Translations under genes and position numbers: made by a program
The notes under the pieces: generated by a model
Told to the model about the DNA's origin: nothing
What the model saw: the letters and a program-made list of their open reading frames with translations, nothing else
Databases searched by the model: none
Part shown: positions 26,674-38,230 of the stretch, in pieces
Position numbering within the stretch: the first letter of the stretch is position 1
Layout of the letters: each line of letters starts with the position of its first letter
Assembly (NCBI GenBank): GCA_900549745.1
Contig: URPJ01000010.1
Location: 1-64,000 of the forward strand
From: an uncultured Collinsella sp.
Lineage (GTDB): Bacteria; Actinomycetota; Coriobacteriia; Coriobacteriales; Coriobacteriaceae
Length of the DNA: 64,000 nucleotides
Direction of reading: 5' to 3'

Positions 26674-27880
26674 AGTTGCCGTAACCTCCCCTCTCCTGGT
26701 CGCGGATAACGTGGCCGCCCTCAAGGGCGATCACGCGACGGTGCATGCTATCGACCATCTCGCGGTCGTGCGTGGCGACGATCACGGTGGTGCCGGTGCG
26801 GTTAATACGCTCGAGCAGCTTCATGATGCCCAGCGAGATCGCCGGGTCGAGGTTGCCCGTCGGCTCGTCGCAGATCAGCAGCGGCGGACGGTTGACCATA
26901 GCGCGGGCGACGGCAACGCGCTGCTGCTCGCCACCGGAAAGCTGGTCGGGCAGCGAGTCCATCTGATCGGCCAGGCCGACCAGACGCAGCACCTCGGGCA
27001 CCTGGCTGCGAATGACGCCCTTGGGCTTGCCGATGCACTGCAGGGCAAACGCCACGTTTTCGTAGGCGGTCTTTTGCGGCAGAAGCTTAAAGTCCTGGAA
27101 CACGGCGCCAATCTGGCGGCGCAGGAACGGAACCTTGCGGTTCTTGATCTTCATGAGGTCCTGACCGGCAACCAGGATGCGGCCGCTCGTCGGCTTGACG
27201 TCACGGTTGAGCGTCGACAGCAGCGTGGTCTTACCCGAGCCGGAGTGACCGACCAGGAAGACGAACTCGCCCGGATAGATCTCGATGTTGATGTCGTCGA
27301 GTGCAGGCTTGTTGGGCTGTGCCGGATAGATCTTGGTGACATGCTCCATAAGGATGACGGGCTCGACACCGGCCTGTTTGGCCATCTTCTTGCGGCTGGC
27401 CTGCGGATCGATGGGCGCAAACACCGACGTAAAATCGGGGTTGTTGAGCGCGTTATCGAGGCTTGCGACCTCGGCTGCCTGATCGCTCTCGACCACCGGG
27501 GCAGCAGGCTGCGTGGGGTCGGGAATAGCGGCAAAGAGACCGGACTGCGCAGGCTGAGGAGCCGGCGTCGCAGGGGCCAAGGGGTCGGGAATGCCGGCCA
27601 TGGTAGGCTGCGGCGTGGCGGCACCAGCCTGAGACTGCTCCACGCGAGCGGTCACGGCCTGAACGGGCTCAAAACCCGCCGTGCCGGAAAGCGCGACATC
27701 GCTGGTTGGATTGTAGGCAAAGGGATCGGATGCCGGCTGTGCCTGATCTGCCGGCTGAGCGGGGGCCTGAGCAACAGGCTGGCCCTCTGAATCCGGAGTG
27801 GCGAAACGACTGCCCTGGACGCCTGCCTGCGTCTTGGGGGCATCATCGCCCGCACCGGAGGTACGGAAGTGGTTACCCAC
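26660..27880 (-). CDS. ftsE: FtsE ATPase with long disordered N-terminal extension
   Basis: 406 residues against about 220-230 for ordinary FtsE. Residues 1-172 are Pro, Ala, Gln and Asp rich, with repeats such as IPDPLAP and IPDPTQPA, and should be disordered. The ABC domain follows: Walker A GHSGSGKTT (residues 211-219), Q-loop FQDFKLLP, signature LSGGEQQRVAVARA, Walker B LLICDEPTGNLDP and the H-loop ATHDR. The start is GTG at 27880 with AAGGAG. The internal ATG at 27385 has no good ribosome site, so the extension appears real. It forms a complex with FtsX at the division site. Confidence 0.9.
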   Translation of the reverse strand: MGNHFRTSGAGDDAPKTQAGVQGSRFATPDSEGQPVAQAPAQPADQAQPASDPFAYNPTSDVALSGTAGFEPVQAVTARVEQSQAGAATPQPTMAGIPDPLAPATPAPQPAQSGLFAAIPDPTQPAAPVVESDQAAEVASLDNALNNPDFTSVFAPIDPQASRKKMAKQAGVEPVILMEHVTKIYPAQPNKPALDDINIEIYPGEFVFLVGHSGSGKTTLLSTLNRDVKPTSGRILVAGQDLMKIKNRKVPFLRRQIGAVFQDFKLLPQKTAYENVAFALQCIGKPKGVIRSQVPEVLRLVGLADQMDSLPDQLSGGEQQRVAVARAMVNRPPLLICDEPTGNLDPAISLGIMKLLERINRTGTTVIVATHDREMVDSMHRRVIALEGGHVIRDQERGGYGNYGTN

Positions 27881-27985
27881 TGGTGCTCCTTATCGTCGTG
27901 CGTTTAAACTACATGAGCGCTTAGTATTTTAGCAGCATTAGCTTTGCTGCACATAAGAAGCATGGCCGTGTTTGGGTCCCTCCGG

Positions 27986-28104
27986 CCGGACACAGGGTTA
28001 CTTTCCAAATCGTCCTCGGACATGTCGGAGCCTCCGCTGCGCACTACGTGCGGCGGGGGCTCCTCCGTCCTGCGGAAAGATTTGGAAAGTAACCCTGTGT
28101 CCGG
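27986..28104. repeat. Large inverted repeat with perfect 26-bp arms
   Basis: A 26-base arm beginning CCGGACACAGGG (27986-28011) is perfectly inverted at 28079-28104. A smaller GGAGCC/GGCTCC pair lies inside, so a hairpin of about 119 nt can form. It occupies most of the 447-bp gap between ftsE and the transketolase genes (27881-28327). No open frame inside looks coding. Confidence 0.85.
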
Positions 28105-28244
28105 CCTGCGGCTACTAAGGGGCCGCCGCGTTTATCTTGGGGTACTGCATATACAAAGTTGGAAGGGTCCGAATTGCACTTTGCTGTACTGGGCTCTCTT
28201 CCCGGAGAATGCCTCGCTTGGTGCGGCTCTGATTTAGCTGAAAT

Positions 28245-28281
28245 ATAAAACAGGGCCGCCCTCTTTGAGGACGCCCCTGTC
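28245..28281 (-). terminator. Terminator after the transketolase genes
   Basis: ACAGGGGCG... / ...GGCCCTGT hairpin followed by TTTTAT on the minus strand, 47 bp past the stop codon. Confidence 0.75.
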
Positions 28282-28327
28282 TGCATTTGAATGCGATTGG
28301 CTTGTTGCCGATTGAGCGATGGCTGCT

Positions 28328-29269
28328 CTAGGCCAAGAACTCCTTGGTGGTCGCCACGATGTTGGCGGCGTCCAGGCCGTACTTGTGCAGGAGCTCGGCG
28401 CCCGGGCCGGACTCACCGAAGGTGTCGTTGACGCCGATCTTCTTGAGCGGCGTCGGGCACTGCTCGCACAGGACGTCGGCAACGGCGCTGCCCAGGCCAC
28501 CGATTACAGAATGCTCCTCGACGGTCACGACGTGGCCGGTCTTGGTGGCGCTCTTGACGATCAGGTCGGCATCGATGGGCTTGATGGTGTGCATGTTGAT
28601 GACCTCGGCGTCGATGCCCTCGGCAGCGAGCTGCTCGGCGGCCTCGAGAGCCTCGCCGACCATCAGGCCGCAGGCGATGATGGTCACATCGGCGCCCTCG
28701 CGCATGACAATGCCCTTACCCAACTCGAACTTGTAGGTCTCGGGGTCGTTGATAACCGGCGAGGCCAGACGGGCGAAGCGCATGTACACGGGGCCGTCGC
28801 ACTCGTAGGCGGCGCGCGTCACGGCGCGGGCCTCCACGTCGTCGGCGGGAACAATCACGGTCATGCCAGGGATGACGCGCATCAGGGCGATATCCTCGCA
28901 GCACTGGTGCGTGGCACCATCCTCGCCCACCGAGATACCGGCGTGCGTGGCACCGATCTTAACGTTAAGGTGCGGGTAGCCGATGGAGTTACGGACCTGC
29001 TCAAAGGCGCGACCGGCAGCGAACATGGCAAAGGTGCTCGCGAAGGCAACACGACCGGTGGTCGCGATACCGGCGGCAACACCCATCAGGTTGCTCTCGG
29101 CGATACCCACGTCGAAGAAGCGGTCGGGGCATGCGGCCTTAAATTTGCCGGTCTGCGTGGCGGCGGCCAGGTCGGCGTCGAGGACCACAAAGTCATCGTG
29201 CTCGTTGGCGAGCTCGACGAGGGCCTCGCCGTAGCTTACACGCGTGGCGATTTTCTTGACGTCTGCCAT
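28328..29269 (-). CDS. Transketolase, C-terminal subunit
   Basis: 313 residues covering the pyrimidine-binding and C-terminal domains of transketolase: SYGEALVELA, DADLAAATQT, FDVGIAESNLMGVAAGIA with the catalytic glutamate, ATHAGISVGEDGATHQ, and VVTVEEHSVIGGLG. The N-terminal half is encoded by the preceding gene, 1 bp away. Together they give the thiamine-diphosphate enzyme of the pentose phosphate pathway, split in two as in many anaerobes and archaea. Start at 29269 rather than 29353, which would overlap the other subunit. Confidence 0.95.
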   Translation of the reverse strand: MADVKKIATRVSYGEALVELANEHDDFVVLDADLAAATQTGKFKAACPDRFFDVGIAESNLMGVAAGIATTGRVAFASTFAMFAAGRAFEQVRNSIGYPHLNVKIGATHAGISVGEDGATHQCCEDIALMRVIPGMTVIVPADDVEARAVTRAAYECDGPVYMRFARLASPVINDPETYKFELGKGIVMREGADVTIIACGLMVGEALEAAEQLAAEGIDAEVINMHTIKPIDADLIVKSATKTGHVVTVEEHSVIGGLGSAVADVLCEQCPTPLKKIGVNDTFGESGPGAELLHKYGLDAANIVATTKEFLA

Positions 29270-29270
29270 C

Positions 29271-30101
29271 CTAGAGCTCCTCTCCGGCGGCCGTGAGCTC
29301 TGCCATGGCCTGCTCAAACTGTTCATCGTTGGGGGCCTTGCCGTGCCAACCAACCTGGTTCTCCATAAAGGAAACGCCCTTGCCCTTCATGGTCTCGGCG
29401 ATGATGGCGGTCGGCTGACCCTTGGTGGCGCGGGCCTCGGCAAAGGCGGCGCGGATCTGGTCGAAATCGTTGCCGTCGGCAAGCTCCACCACGTGGAACT
29501 TGAACGCGCGGAACTTGTCGGCGAGCGGCATGGGGTCGTTGACCTCCTCGACGGGGCCGTCGATCTGCAGACCGTTGTGGTCGACGATCACGCAGAGGTT
29601 ATCGAGCTGCTGATTGCCGGCAAACATGGCGGCCTCCCAGACCTGGCCCTCCTCGCTCTCGCCATCGCCCAGCAGGGCGTACGTGCGGTAAGTATCGCCC
29701 CAGTGCTTGGCGGCAACCGCCATGCCCACGGCGGCGGAGATGCCCTGGCCGAGCGAACCGGTAGACATGTCAACGCCCGGGGTGTCGTTCATGTTGGGGT
29801 GACCCTGCAGGTGACTGCCGATGTGGCGCAGCGTCTCGAGATCCTCCTTGGGGAAGAATCCGCGCTCGGCGAGCACGGCGTACAGGCCCGGAGCGCAATG
29901 GCCCTTGGAGAGCACAAAACGGTCGCGATCGGCCTTGCGGGGATCGGCCGGGTCGACGTTCATTTCCTCAAAGTACAGATAGGTCATGATGTCGGCAGCG
30001 CCGAGCGAACCGCCCGGATGGCCGGACTTGGCAGCGTGCACGCCGGTGACGATGCCCTTCCTTACCTCGTTGGCAACCTTTTTGAGCTCTTCGTCGCTCA
30101 T
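29271..30101 (-). CDS. Transketolase, N-terminal subunit
   Basis: 276 residues, the thiamine-diphosphate-binding half: SGHPGGSLGAADIMTYLYF, KGHCAPGLYAVLAERGFF, STGSLGQGISAAVGMA and the ThDP motif LLGDGESEEGQVWEAAMFA...NLCVIVDHNG. Start ATG at 30101 with AAGGAAGG. It is the first gene of the pair. The upstream 200 bp include an AT-rich stretch (about 30205-30245) where the promoter should lie. Confidence 0.95.
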   Translation of the reverse strand: MSDEELKKVANEVRKGIVTGVHAAKSGHPGGSLGAADIMTYLYFEEMNVDPADPRKADRDRFVLSKGHCAPGLYAVLAERGFFPKEDLETLRHIGSHLQGHPNMNDTPGVDMSTGSLGQGISAAVGMAVAAKHWGDTYRTYALLGDGESEEGQVWEAAMFAGNQQLDNLCVIVDHNGLQIDGPVEEVNDPMPLADKFRAFKFHVVELADGNDFDQIRAAFAEARATKGQPTAIIAETMKGKGVSFMENQVGWHGKAPNDEQFEQAMAELTAAGEEL

Positions 30102-30308
30102 TGTGCCTTCCTTTCATCCTCATTAGACAAAATGCGCACGGCACCGAAGGTAATCCCAACACAGCCGCAATGCACGTACGTCATTCATTATGCTGGAAAC
30201 TGATGGCTTTACCAGAGTTTTTATCATTATTTGAACAATTTAGCAGGCAGAACCGCTGATGAAACGGTTTATCAATGTGAACGTCTTTTGGATGGAACGC
30301 GGTCGCCC

Positions 30309-31199
30309 CTACGCGTTAATGTCCTTAAAGCCCTCGCCGAAGGCTTCCGTAACGTCGGCAACCGTCACGATGGCATGAGGATCGCGCTCGCGCACAATCG
30401 TCTTGAGGGTATTGAGCTCTCGACGGCTCACGATGACCATAATCACCGGCTTCTCGGCACCCGAATACATGCCAGTCGCCTTAAACTTGGTACAACCACG
30501 ACCCAGGCCATACATGATATCGGCAGCGATATCAGGGAACTTGTCCGAGATGATGAGTACCATACGGCGCTTGTTGCCACCATCGACCACGGCATCGATC
30601 ACGTAGCCGCTAATGACCATCGAAAGGCCTGCATATAGTGCGTTTTCGATTGAAAAGACCGGAGCCGATAGCGCGCATACGGCAACATCGATCGCCATGA
30701 CGGTCGAGCCCACCGGCAGCGAGGTGTTACGCGAGATGATTTGGCCAATCGTGTCCGAGCCGCCGGTGTTGGCGCCGGCGCGCAACACCATGCCGTAACC
30801 GATGCCCGTAATAATGCCGCCCCACATGGCAGGGAGCATCAGGTCCGCATCCGCCAGAGGTGCTACAAACGGGGCGAACAGATCGGTAAAGAAGCCCAGC
30901 AGCACAAAGCCCGTCGCGGTCTGCACCACGTAGAACATGCCGCCCTCGCGCATAACGACCAACAACAGCAAGGCGTTCATCACGATCGTCTGAATACCGA
31001 CGGGAAGCGATAGGCCGCGCGATGCACCGACCGCCTGGATAATGGTGGCAAGGCCCGTAACGCCACCGGCAGCAAGGCCGTTGGGAATCAAAAACAGGTC
31101 GGTCGCAATAGCGGCCAGAGCGCACCCCAACATAATCTGGGGCAGGTCGTGAAAAAAGTTCATCGAAAGAATGCGCTTGATGTCCAGACGATATGCCAT
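30309..31199 (-). CDS. YitT-family membrane protein (DUF161/DUF2179)
   Basis: 296 residues with five or six membrane helices in the first two thirds (IPNGLAAGGVTGLATI, TGIGYGMVLRAGANTGGSDTIGQII are family hallmarks) and a C-terminal cytoplasmic DUF2179 domain (GRGCTKFKATGMYSG, VVSRRELNTLK). Function in bacteria is not established; transport is usually assumed. Start at 31199 with GGGAGG, which directly follows the terminator of prfB. Confidence 0.88.
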   Translation of the reverse strand: MAYRLDIKRILSMNFFHDLPQIMLGCALAAIATDLFLIPNGLAAGGVTGLATIIQAVGASRGLSLPVGIQTIVMNALLLLVVMREGGMFYVVQTATGFVLLGFFTDLFAPFVAPLADADLMLPAMWGGIITGIGYGMVLRAGANTGGSDTIGQIISRNTSLPVGSTVMAIDVAVCALSAPVFSIENALYAGLSMVISGYVIDAVVDGGNKRRMVLIISDKFPDIAADIMYGLGRGCTKFKATGMYSGAEKPVIMVIVSRRELNTLKTIVRERDPHAIVTVADVTEAFGEGFKDINA

Positions 31200-31211
31200 G
31201 CTGCCTCCCTC

Positions 31212-31240
31212 AAAAAAGCGCACCCCATCGGATGCGCTTT
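31212..31240 (-). terminator. Terminator after prfB
   Basis: AAAGCGCA / TGCGCTTT hairpin followed by TTTTTT on the minus strand. It ends only a few bases before the ribosome binding site of the YitT gene, so that gene depends on read-through or a start site within this region. Confidence 0.85.
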
Positions 31241-31366
31241 GAACTTCTTCTTGTATTCGATTCTACCGATTCGCCGGACAAAAACCACCCCTGCGCAGGG
31301 TTTGCTCTGGATACAAAACCACACTGCTCGGAGGGTTTTAATCCATTTCCACATAAACCGGGCGGT

Positions 31367-32514
31367 TTAAGCAGACGGGGTCTCCGCGTCAGCGTTGCCG
31401 GTGGCCCAGCGATGGTAGCCAATAACAAACGGGTCCAGGTCGCCATCGTCAAGAACGGCCTCGACATTGCTGGTCTCCACGCCCGTGCGTAGGTCCTTGA
31501 CCATCTGGTACGGGTAGAGCACGTAGCTGCGAATCTGGTTGCCAAAACCAATCGTGGTCTTGGGTCCGCGAATCTCATCCAGGGCCTCGGCGCGCTTCTC
31601 GAGCTCAATCTCGTACAGACGAGCCTTGAGGATCTGCATGCACGCGGCCTTGTTCTGGATCTGGCTGCGCTCGTTTTGGCAGGTGACCACAATGCCGCTG
31701 GGGAAATGCGTCACGCGCACGGCGGAGTCGGTGGTGTTGACGCCCTGACCGCCCGGGCCGCTCGCGTGGTACACGTCCACGCGGATGTCATCGGGACTGA
31801 TTTCGATGTCGATATCATCGGGTAGCACGGGAATGACCTCGACACCGGCAAACGTGGTCTGGCGGCGCTTCTTGTCGTCGGTGGGGCTAATGCGAACCAA
31901 GCGGTGGACGCCGGCCTCGGCGCGCAGCATGCCAAATGCGTCCTTGCCCTCGACGGTAAAGGTCGCGCGGTCGATGCCGATGACCTCGGCCGCGGGACAG
32001 TCGTTGATGGTGACCTTCCAGCCGCGACGCTGGCAGTACTTCATGTACATCTTAAAGAGCATGAAGGTCCAGTCCTGGGCCTCCAGACCACCCTGTCCGG
32101 GCTTGATGGTCACAATGGCATCGCCGTGATCGAACTCACCGGTAAACCAGCTCGAAAGCTCAAGCTCATCGATGGCACGGGCCAGGCGCTCAGCCGTGGC
32201 TGTAGCCTCCTCGCGAAGGGCGACGGCGTCGGGGTCATCCCCCATCTCCTCGGCAAGCTCCAGCGCGGCGCGGGCATCGGAAAGCTCGCCGCGCGCGGTG
32301 TCCACGGCAGCGATATCTTCCTTGGTACGCGCGATCTCCTCCATGGTGGCACGGGCGGCGTCGGCGTCATCCCAAAAGCCAGGGGCAACACTTTTGGCCT
32401 CGAGCTCGGTCACACGGGTACGCTTCTCGTCCAGGTGGAGATACGACTCGACCTCGCCGAGCCGGTCCGCGAACGCGTCCAGCTCGGCGGGCGTTATCTC
32501 TAAAGCCTCAGCCA

Positions 32515-32515
<1 letters not shown>
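31367..32515 (-). CDS. prfB: Peptide chain release factor 2
   Basis: 382 residues, full length. The peptidyl-tRNA hydrolysis loop is present (GPGGQGVN, GGQ at residues 255-257) and the surrounding sequence is of the RF2 type (GVHRLVRIS...KRRQTTFAGVEV). The stop-codon recognition tripeptide, SPF in most RF2, reads SPT here (210-212). There is no in-frame UGA near the start, so the autoregulatory frameshift is absent. The ATG at 32515 overlaps the secA stop codon by one base (TAATG), so the two are coupled. Confidence 0.95.
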
Positions 32516-35322
<2,807 letters not shown>

Positions 35323-35451
35323 GTGGTTTTCCTTTTTGGCCATCGCCCACGCCGTGCAGCTGCGGGCGAGTTAAACACAGATGATTGTACTTTAGCCAAA
35401 CAAGGCGCGGCCTATACGGTCGACCTCGACCGCCACGTAATAACTATGACC

Positions 35452-35488
35452 AACCTGCCGCAATGGAACAGGTTTATTTTGGCAGGTT
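35452..35488. repeat. AACCTGCC...GGCAGGTT palindrome, copy 2
   Basis: AACCTGCCGCAA and TTTGGCAGGTT flank an ACAGGTTTAT centre; a partner copy is at 23325-23362. Confidence 0.8.
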
Positions 35489-35518
35489 TTATCTGAGCAA
35501 ACGCCGTCTCTCTGCCAT

Positions 35519-35551
35519 TTGGTGCCACGGGGACAGGTTAGCTTGCACCAA
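35519..35551. repeat. TTGGTGC...GCACCAA palindrome
   Basis: TTGGTGC and GCACCAA enclose GGGGACAGGT. Relatives are at 56-124 and 42061-42092. Confidence 0.75.
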
Positions 35552-35552
35552 T

Positions 35553-35592
35553 AAAAGAAAAGGGCCGCGCACCCAAATGGATGCACGGCCCT
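35553..35592 (-). terminator. Terminator after rpmE
   Basis: AGGGCCG / CGGCCCT stem, then TTTTCTTTT on the minus strand, about 40 bp past the rpmE stop codon. Confidence 0.85.
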
Positions 35593-35628
35593 CATGCCAT
35601 GAATGCGAGTGATTCCGCGGCGAGCTAT

Positions 35629-36054
35629 TTACTCAGCAGCCTCGGTGGTCTCGGCCTCGGCAGCGGCCTCCTCGACGGGAGCCTCTGCGGGAGCCTCGGC
35701 GGCCTGCTTGGCAGCCTCCTCGGCGAACTTAGCGGCACGCTTAGCCTTCTCGGCAGCCTTAGCCTCAGCGGCGGCCTTGCGAGCGGCCTCGGCCTCAGCA
35801 GCCTTGGCGGCCTTGGCGGCCTTGGCCTCCTCAGCCTTCTTGAGCTGGGCGGCAGCGGCGCCACCGAACTTGTCGGCGAAGCGCTGGACGCGTCCACCGG
35901 TGTCGACGAACTTCTGCTGGCCGGTGTAGAACGGGTGGCACTCGTTGCAAAGCTCGACCTTCATCTCGGACACGGTAGCGTGCGTCTTGAAGGTGTTGCC
36001 GCAGGAGCACGTCACCGTGCACTCGACATACTGGGGATGGATACCCTGCTTCAT
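35629..36054 (-). CDS. rpmE: Ribosomal protein bL31 with long Ala/Lys/Glu tail
   Basis: 141 residues against about 70-80 for usual bL31. Residues 1-71 are a normal L31 with zinc-type cysteines (VTCSCGNTFKTHAT, VELCNECHPFYTG, then KFVDTGGRVQRF). The rest is a helical, low-complexity run of Ala, Lys and Glu ending in Glu/Ala/Pro. RBS AAGGAG before the ATG. A structured leader precedes it (36077-36125). The tail resembles the one on L17 in this window, so acidic/alanine tails may be a lineage trait. Confidence 0.93.
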   Translation of the reverse strand: MKQGIHPQYVECTVTCSCGNTFKTHATVSEMKVELCNECHPFYTGQQKFVDTGGRVQRFADKFGGAAAAQLKKAEEAKAAKAAKAAEAEAARKAAAEAKAAEKAKRAAKFAEEAAKQAAEAPAEAPVEEAAAEAETTEAAE

Positions 36055-36076
36055 GGTAGGACTCCTTATTGGTCAG

Positions 36077-36125
36077 GCGCTGGTTACCGATCAGCGCATA
36101 AGGCGTCTTGGTTTCCGACCAAGAC
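36077..36125 (-). promoter_or_regulatory. Structured leader of rpmE (candidate r-protein leader)
   Basis: Two consecutive hairpins in the rpmE 5' leader: GTCTTGG/CCAAGAC (36105-36125) and GCGCTG/CAGCGC (36077-36097), the latter ending 17 bp before the ribosome binding site. Autoregulatory leaders for L31 are known in several bacterial groups; membership here is inferred from position. Confidence 0.4.
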
Positions 36126-36359
36126 AACAAACTCGGCTATGGTACCACGGCGCCGCGCGTCCCACAAAAGGTTCACGGTCTTTGTGCAACACGGCGTGGC
36201 CAACCGCAGCGGACACGCGCCCTGTTGCCCCTTCTCCCATGTTGCAGACGTGTAACGCCGCAGTAAGCACACCCCTTTTGGCGCCAGACAGGTACAATGA
36301 TGAACACTGTACCGTAGCGGAGCGCACCCGCGCGCCGCAACCACGCGAAAGGGTTTCCC

Positions 36360-36647
36360 ATGGCCGAGATCTCGTCCTCCCGCATCGTCATCACCGTCCT
36401 TGGCAAGAACCGCCCCGGTATCGTCGCCGGCGTCACCCGTGTCCTGGGCGAGGCCAACGTCGACATCCGCGACATCACGCAGTCCATTATCGAGGACATC
36501 TTCACCATGACCATGCTGGCCGATACCGCCGAGTCCAAGCTCGACTTCGCCGAGCTGCAGAAGGCCCTGGCCGAGGCCGGCGAGCTTTCGGGCGTTAACG
36601 TGTCCATCCAGCGCGAGGACGTCTTTAACTTTATGTACCGCCTGTAG
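36360..36647 (+). CDS. ACT-domain protein (UPF0237 type)
   Basis: 95 residues, a single-domain pair of ACT-like folds: RIVITVLGKNRPGIVAGVTRVLGEANVDIRDIT with the ligand-binding Gly-rich turn, followed by MTMLADTAESKLDFAELQKAL. Members are thought to sense small ligands such as amino acids; none is assigned here. It sits 77 bp upstream of citrate synthase on the same strand and could be cotranscribed. An inverted repeat GGTACA/TGTACC at 36291-36313 lies about 50 bp upstream and may be the promoter or operator. Confidence 0.88.
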   Translation: MAEISSSRIVITVLGKNRPGIVAGVTRVLGEANVDIRDITQSIIEDIFTMTMLADTAESKLDFAELQKALAEAGELSGVNVSIQREDVFNFMYRL

Positions 36648-36724
36648 CGAGCAAGCCGCTGGGGATAGCCTGACGCGCGCATGCCCATGCAAGCCACCCC
36701 GATGCGGCCCGGAGAGGAGCGCGC

Positions 36725-38143
36725 ATGGCCTACGACGCCAAGAAAATCTATTACCGCTTCGATGACCACTTGAGCCGACTGGTTCTGGATTACGAAGCAA
36801 GCCGCCAGATTTCGTCTGAGAGCGAAAGCCTCTACCACGGCCTGCCGACCGACCCTTATGACGAGGACCTGTTTGTCGAGCACAATGTCAAGCGCGGCCT
36901 GCGCAATGCCGACGGCTCGGGCGTGGTCGCGGGCCTCACTCGTATCTCGGATGTGCACGGCTACAACAAGGTCGACGGAAAGGTCGTGCCCGATCAGGGC
37001 AAGCTCACGCTTCGCGGCTACAGCATCGAGGATCTGGTCAACAATGCCCAGGCCGAGAATCGCTACGGCTACGAGGAAGTCGCCTATCTGCTTATCACGG
37101 GTTCGCTGCCCAACAAGGAAGAGCTCGACGGCTTTTGCGAGCGCCTGGGTGCCTTTAGACATCTGAGCGACGAGTACGTCAAAGAGTTCCCCATGACCAC
37201 GGTGTCGTCGAGCATCATGAACGTGCTCCAGCGCGCCGTGCTGCTGCTCTACGCCTTCGATGCCGAACCAGACGTGATCACGCCCGAGCACGAAATCGAC
37301 GTCGCCATTTCCATGCTCGCACGTCTCCCGCGCATTGCCGCCTTCGCACACATGGCCTCGGTCGCCAAGCTTCGCGGCTCCGAGGTTCACGTGCCGCACC
37401 CTACGCCCGGTCTCTCCACCGCCGAGACCATCCTACAGATCCTGCGCGGCGGCATGGCGTTCACCCGCGATGAGGCGATGCTGCTCGACGTTATGCTCAT
37501 GCTGCATGCCGAGCACGGCGGCGGCAACAACTCTACCTTCGCTTGCCGCGTGCTGTCGTCTTCGGCCACCGATCCGTATTCCGCCTACGCCGCGGCTATC
37601 GGCTCGCTCAAGGGCCCGCGCCACGGCGGTGCCAATGCCAAGGTCGTGTCTATGCACGAGGACATCCGCGCGCATGTCTCCAACTGGGAGGACGAGGACG
37701 AGGTCGCGGCCTACCTGGGCAAGATCCTCGACAAGCAGGCCTTCGACGGCACGGGCCTCATCTACGGCATGGGCCACGCCGTCTATACGCTCAGCGACCC
37801 GCGCGCCGAGGTCTGCCGCCGTTACGCGCGCTCGCTGGCAGCCAAGAAGGACTTGGGTGAAGAGTTCGCACTCATCGAGCGCATCGAGCGCCTGGCCCCG
37901 CAAGTGATGCGCGATCACGGCATGACCAAGCCCATCTGCGCCAACATCGACCTGTACACGGGCTTTATCTATAAGATGCTCGGCGTGCCCGAGACGCTCT
38001 TTACGCCGCTGTTCGCCGTCGCCCGCATGGCCGGCTGGTCTGCGCACCGCATGGAAGAGCTCTTCTGCGCGCACCGCATCATCCGTCCCGCGTATCGCCC
38101 GGTTATCGAGCCGCTGGAGTACAAGCCGCTCGCCGATCGTTAG
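36725..38143 (+). CDS. gltA: Citrate synthase
   Basis: 472 residues, type of citrate/2-methylcitrate synthases with an extended N-terminus. Catalytic regions are visible: LRGYSIEDLV, HAEHGGGNNSTFACRV with the first active-site histidine, KGPRHGGANAKV, and GMGHAVYTLSDPRAEV with the second. It condenses oxaloacetate and acetyl-CoA, the first step toward 2-oxoglutarate and glutamate, which fits gltBD in the same window. RBS GAGAGGAGC upstream; terminator at 38166-38206. Confidence 0.95.
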   Translation: MAYDAKKIYYRFDDHLSRLVLDYEASRQISSESESLYHGLPTDPYDEDLFVEHNVKRGLRNADGSGVVAGLTRISDVHGYNKVDGKVVPDQGKLTLRGYSIEDLVNNAQAENRYGYEEVAYLLITGSLPNKEELDGFCERLGAFRHLSDEYVKEFPMTTVSSSIMNVLQRAVLLLYAFDAEPDVITPEHEIDVAISMLARLPRIAAFAHMASVAKLRGSEVHVPHPTPGLSTAETILQILRGGMAFTRDEAMLLDVMLMLHAEHGGGNNSTFACRVLSSSATDPYSAYAAAIGSLKGPRHGGANAKVVSMHEDIRAHVSNWEDEDEVAAYLGKILDKQAFDGTGLIYGMGHAVYTLSDPRAEVCRRYARSLAAKKDLGEEFALIERIERLAPQVMRDHGMTKPICANIDLYTGFIYKMLGVPETLFTPLFAVARMAGWSAHRMEELFCAHRIIRPAYRPVIEPLEYKPLADR

Positions 38144-38165
38144 GACGCAGACCGTTATAGAACCC

Positions 38166-38206
38166 GAGCGTGGCCAGGGCATCACCGCCCTCGGCCACGC
38201 TTTTTA
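38166..38206 (+). terminator. Terminator after gltA
   Basis: GCGTGGCC / GGCCACGC stem followed by TTTTTAT, 23 bp past the stop codon. Confidence 0.85.
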
Positions 38207-38230
38207 TGCCAGTAGAAAGGATTGCAGCGA

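Larger units (their letters stand above)
35323..35628. other. Intergenic region with secA promoter area and repeats
   Basis: About 300 bp upstream of secA. It contains a palindrome with ACAGGTTTATTTTGG (35452-35488), a TTGGTGC palindrome (35519-35551) and the rpmE terminator. No gene is seen. Confidence 0.6.

Noticed and set aside
27385..27880. A separate small gene fused in error to ftsE
   Set aside because: The frame is open from the GTG with a good ribosome site through the ABC domain, with no internal stop and no good internal start.
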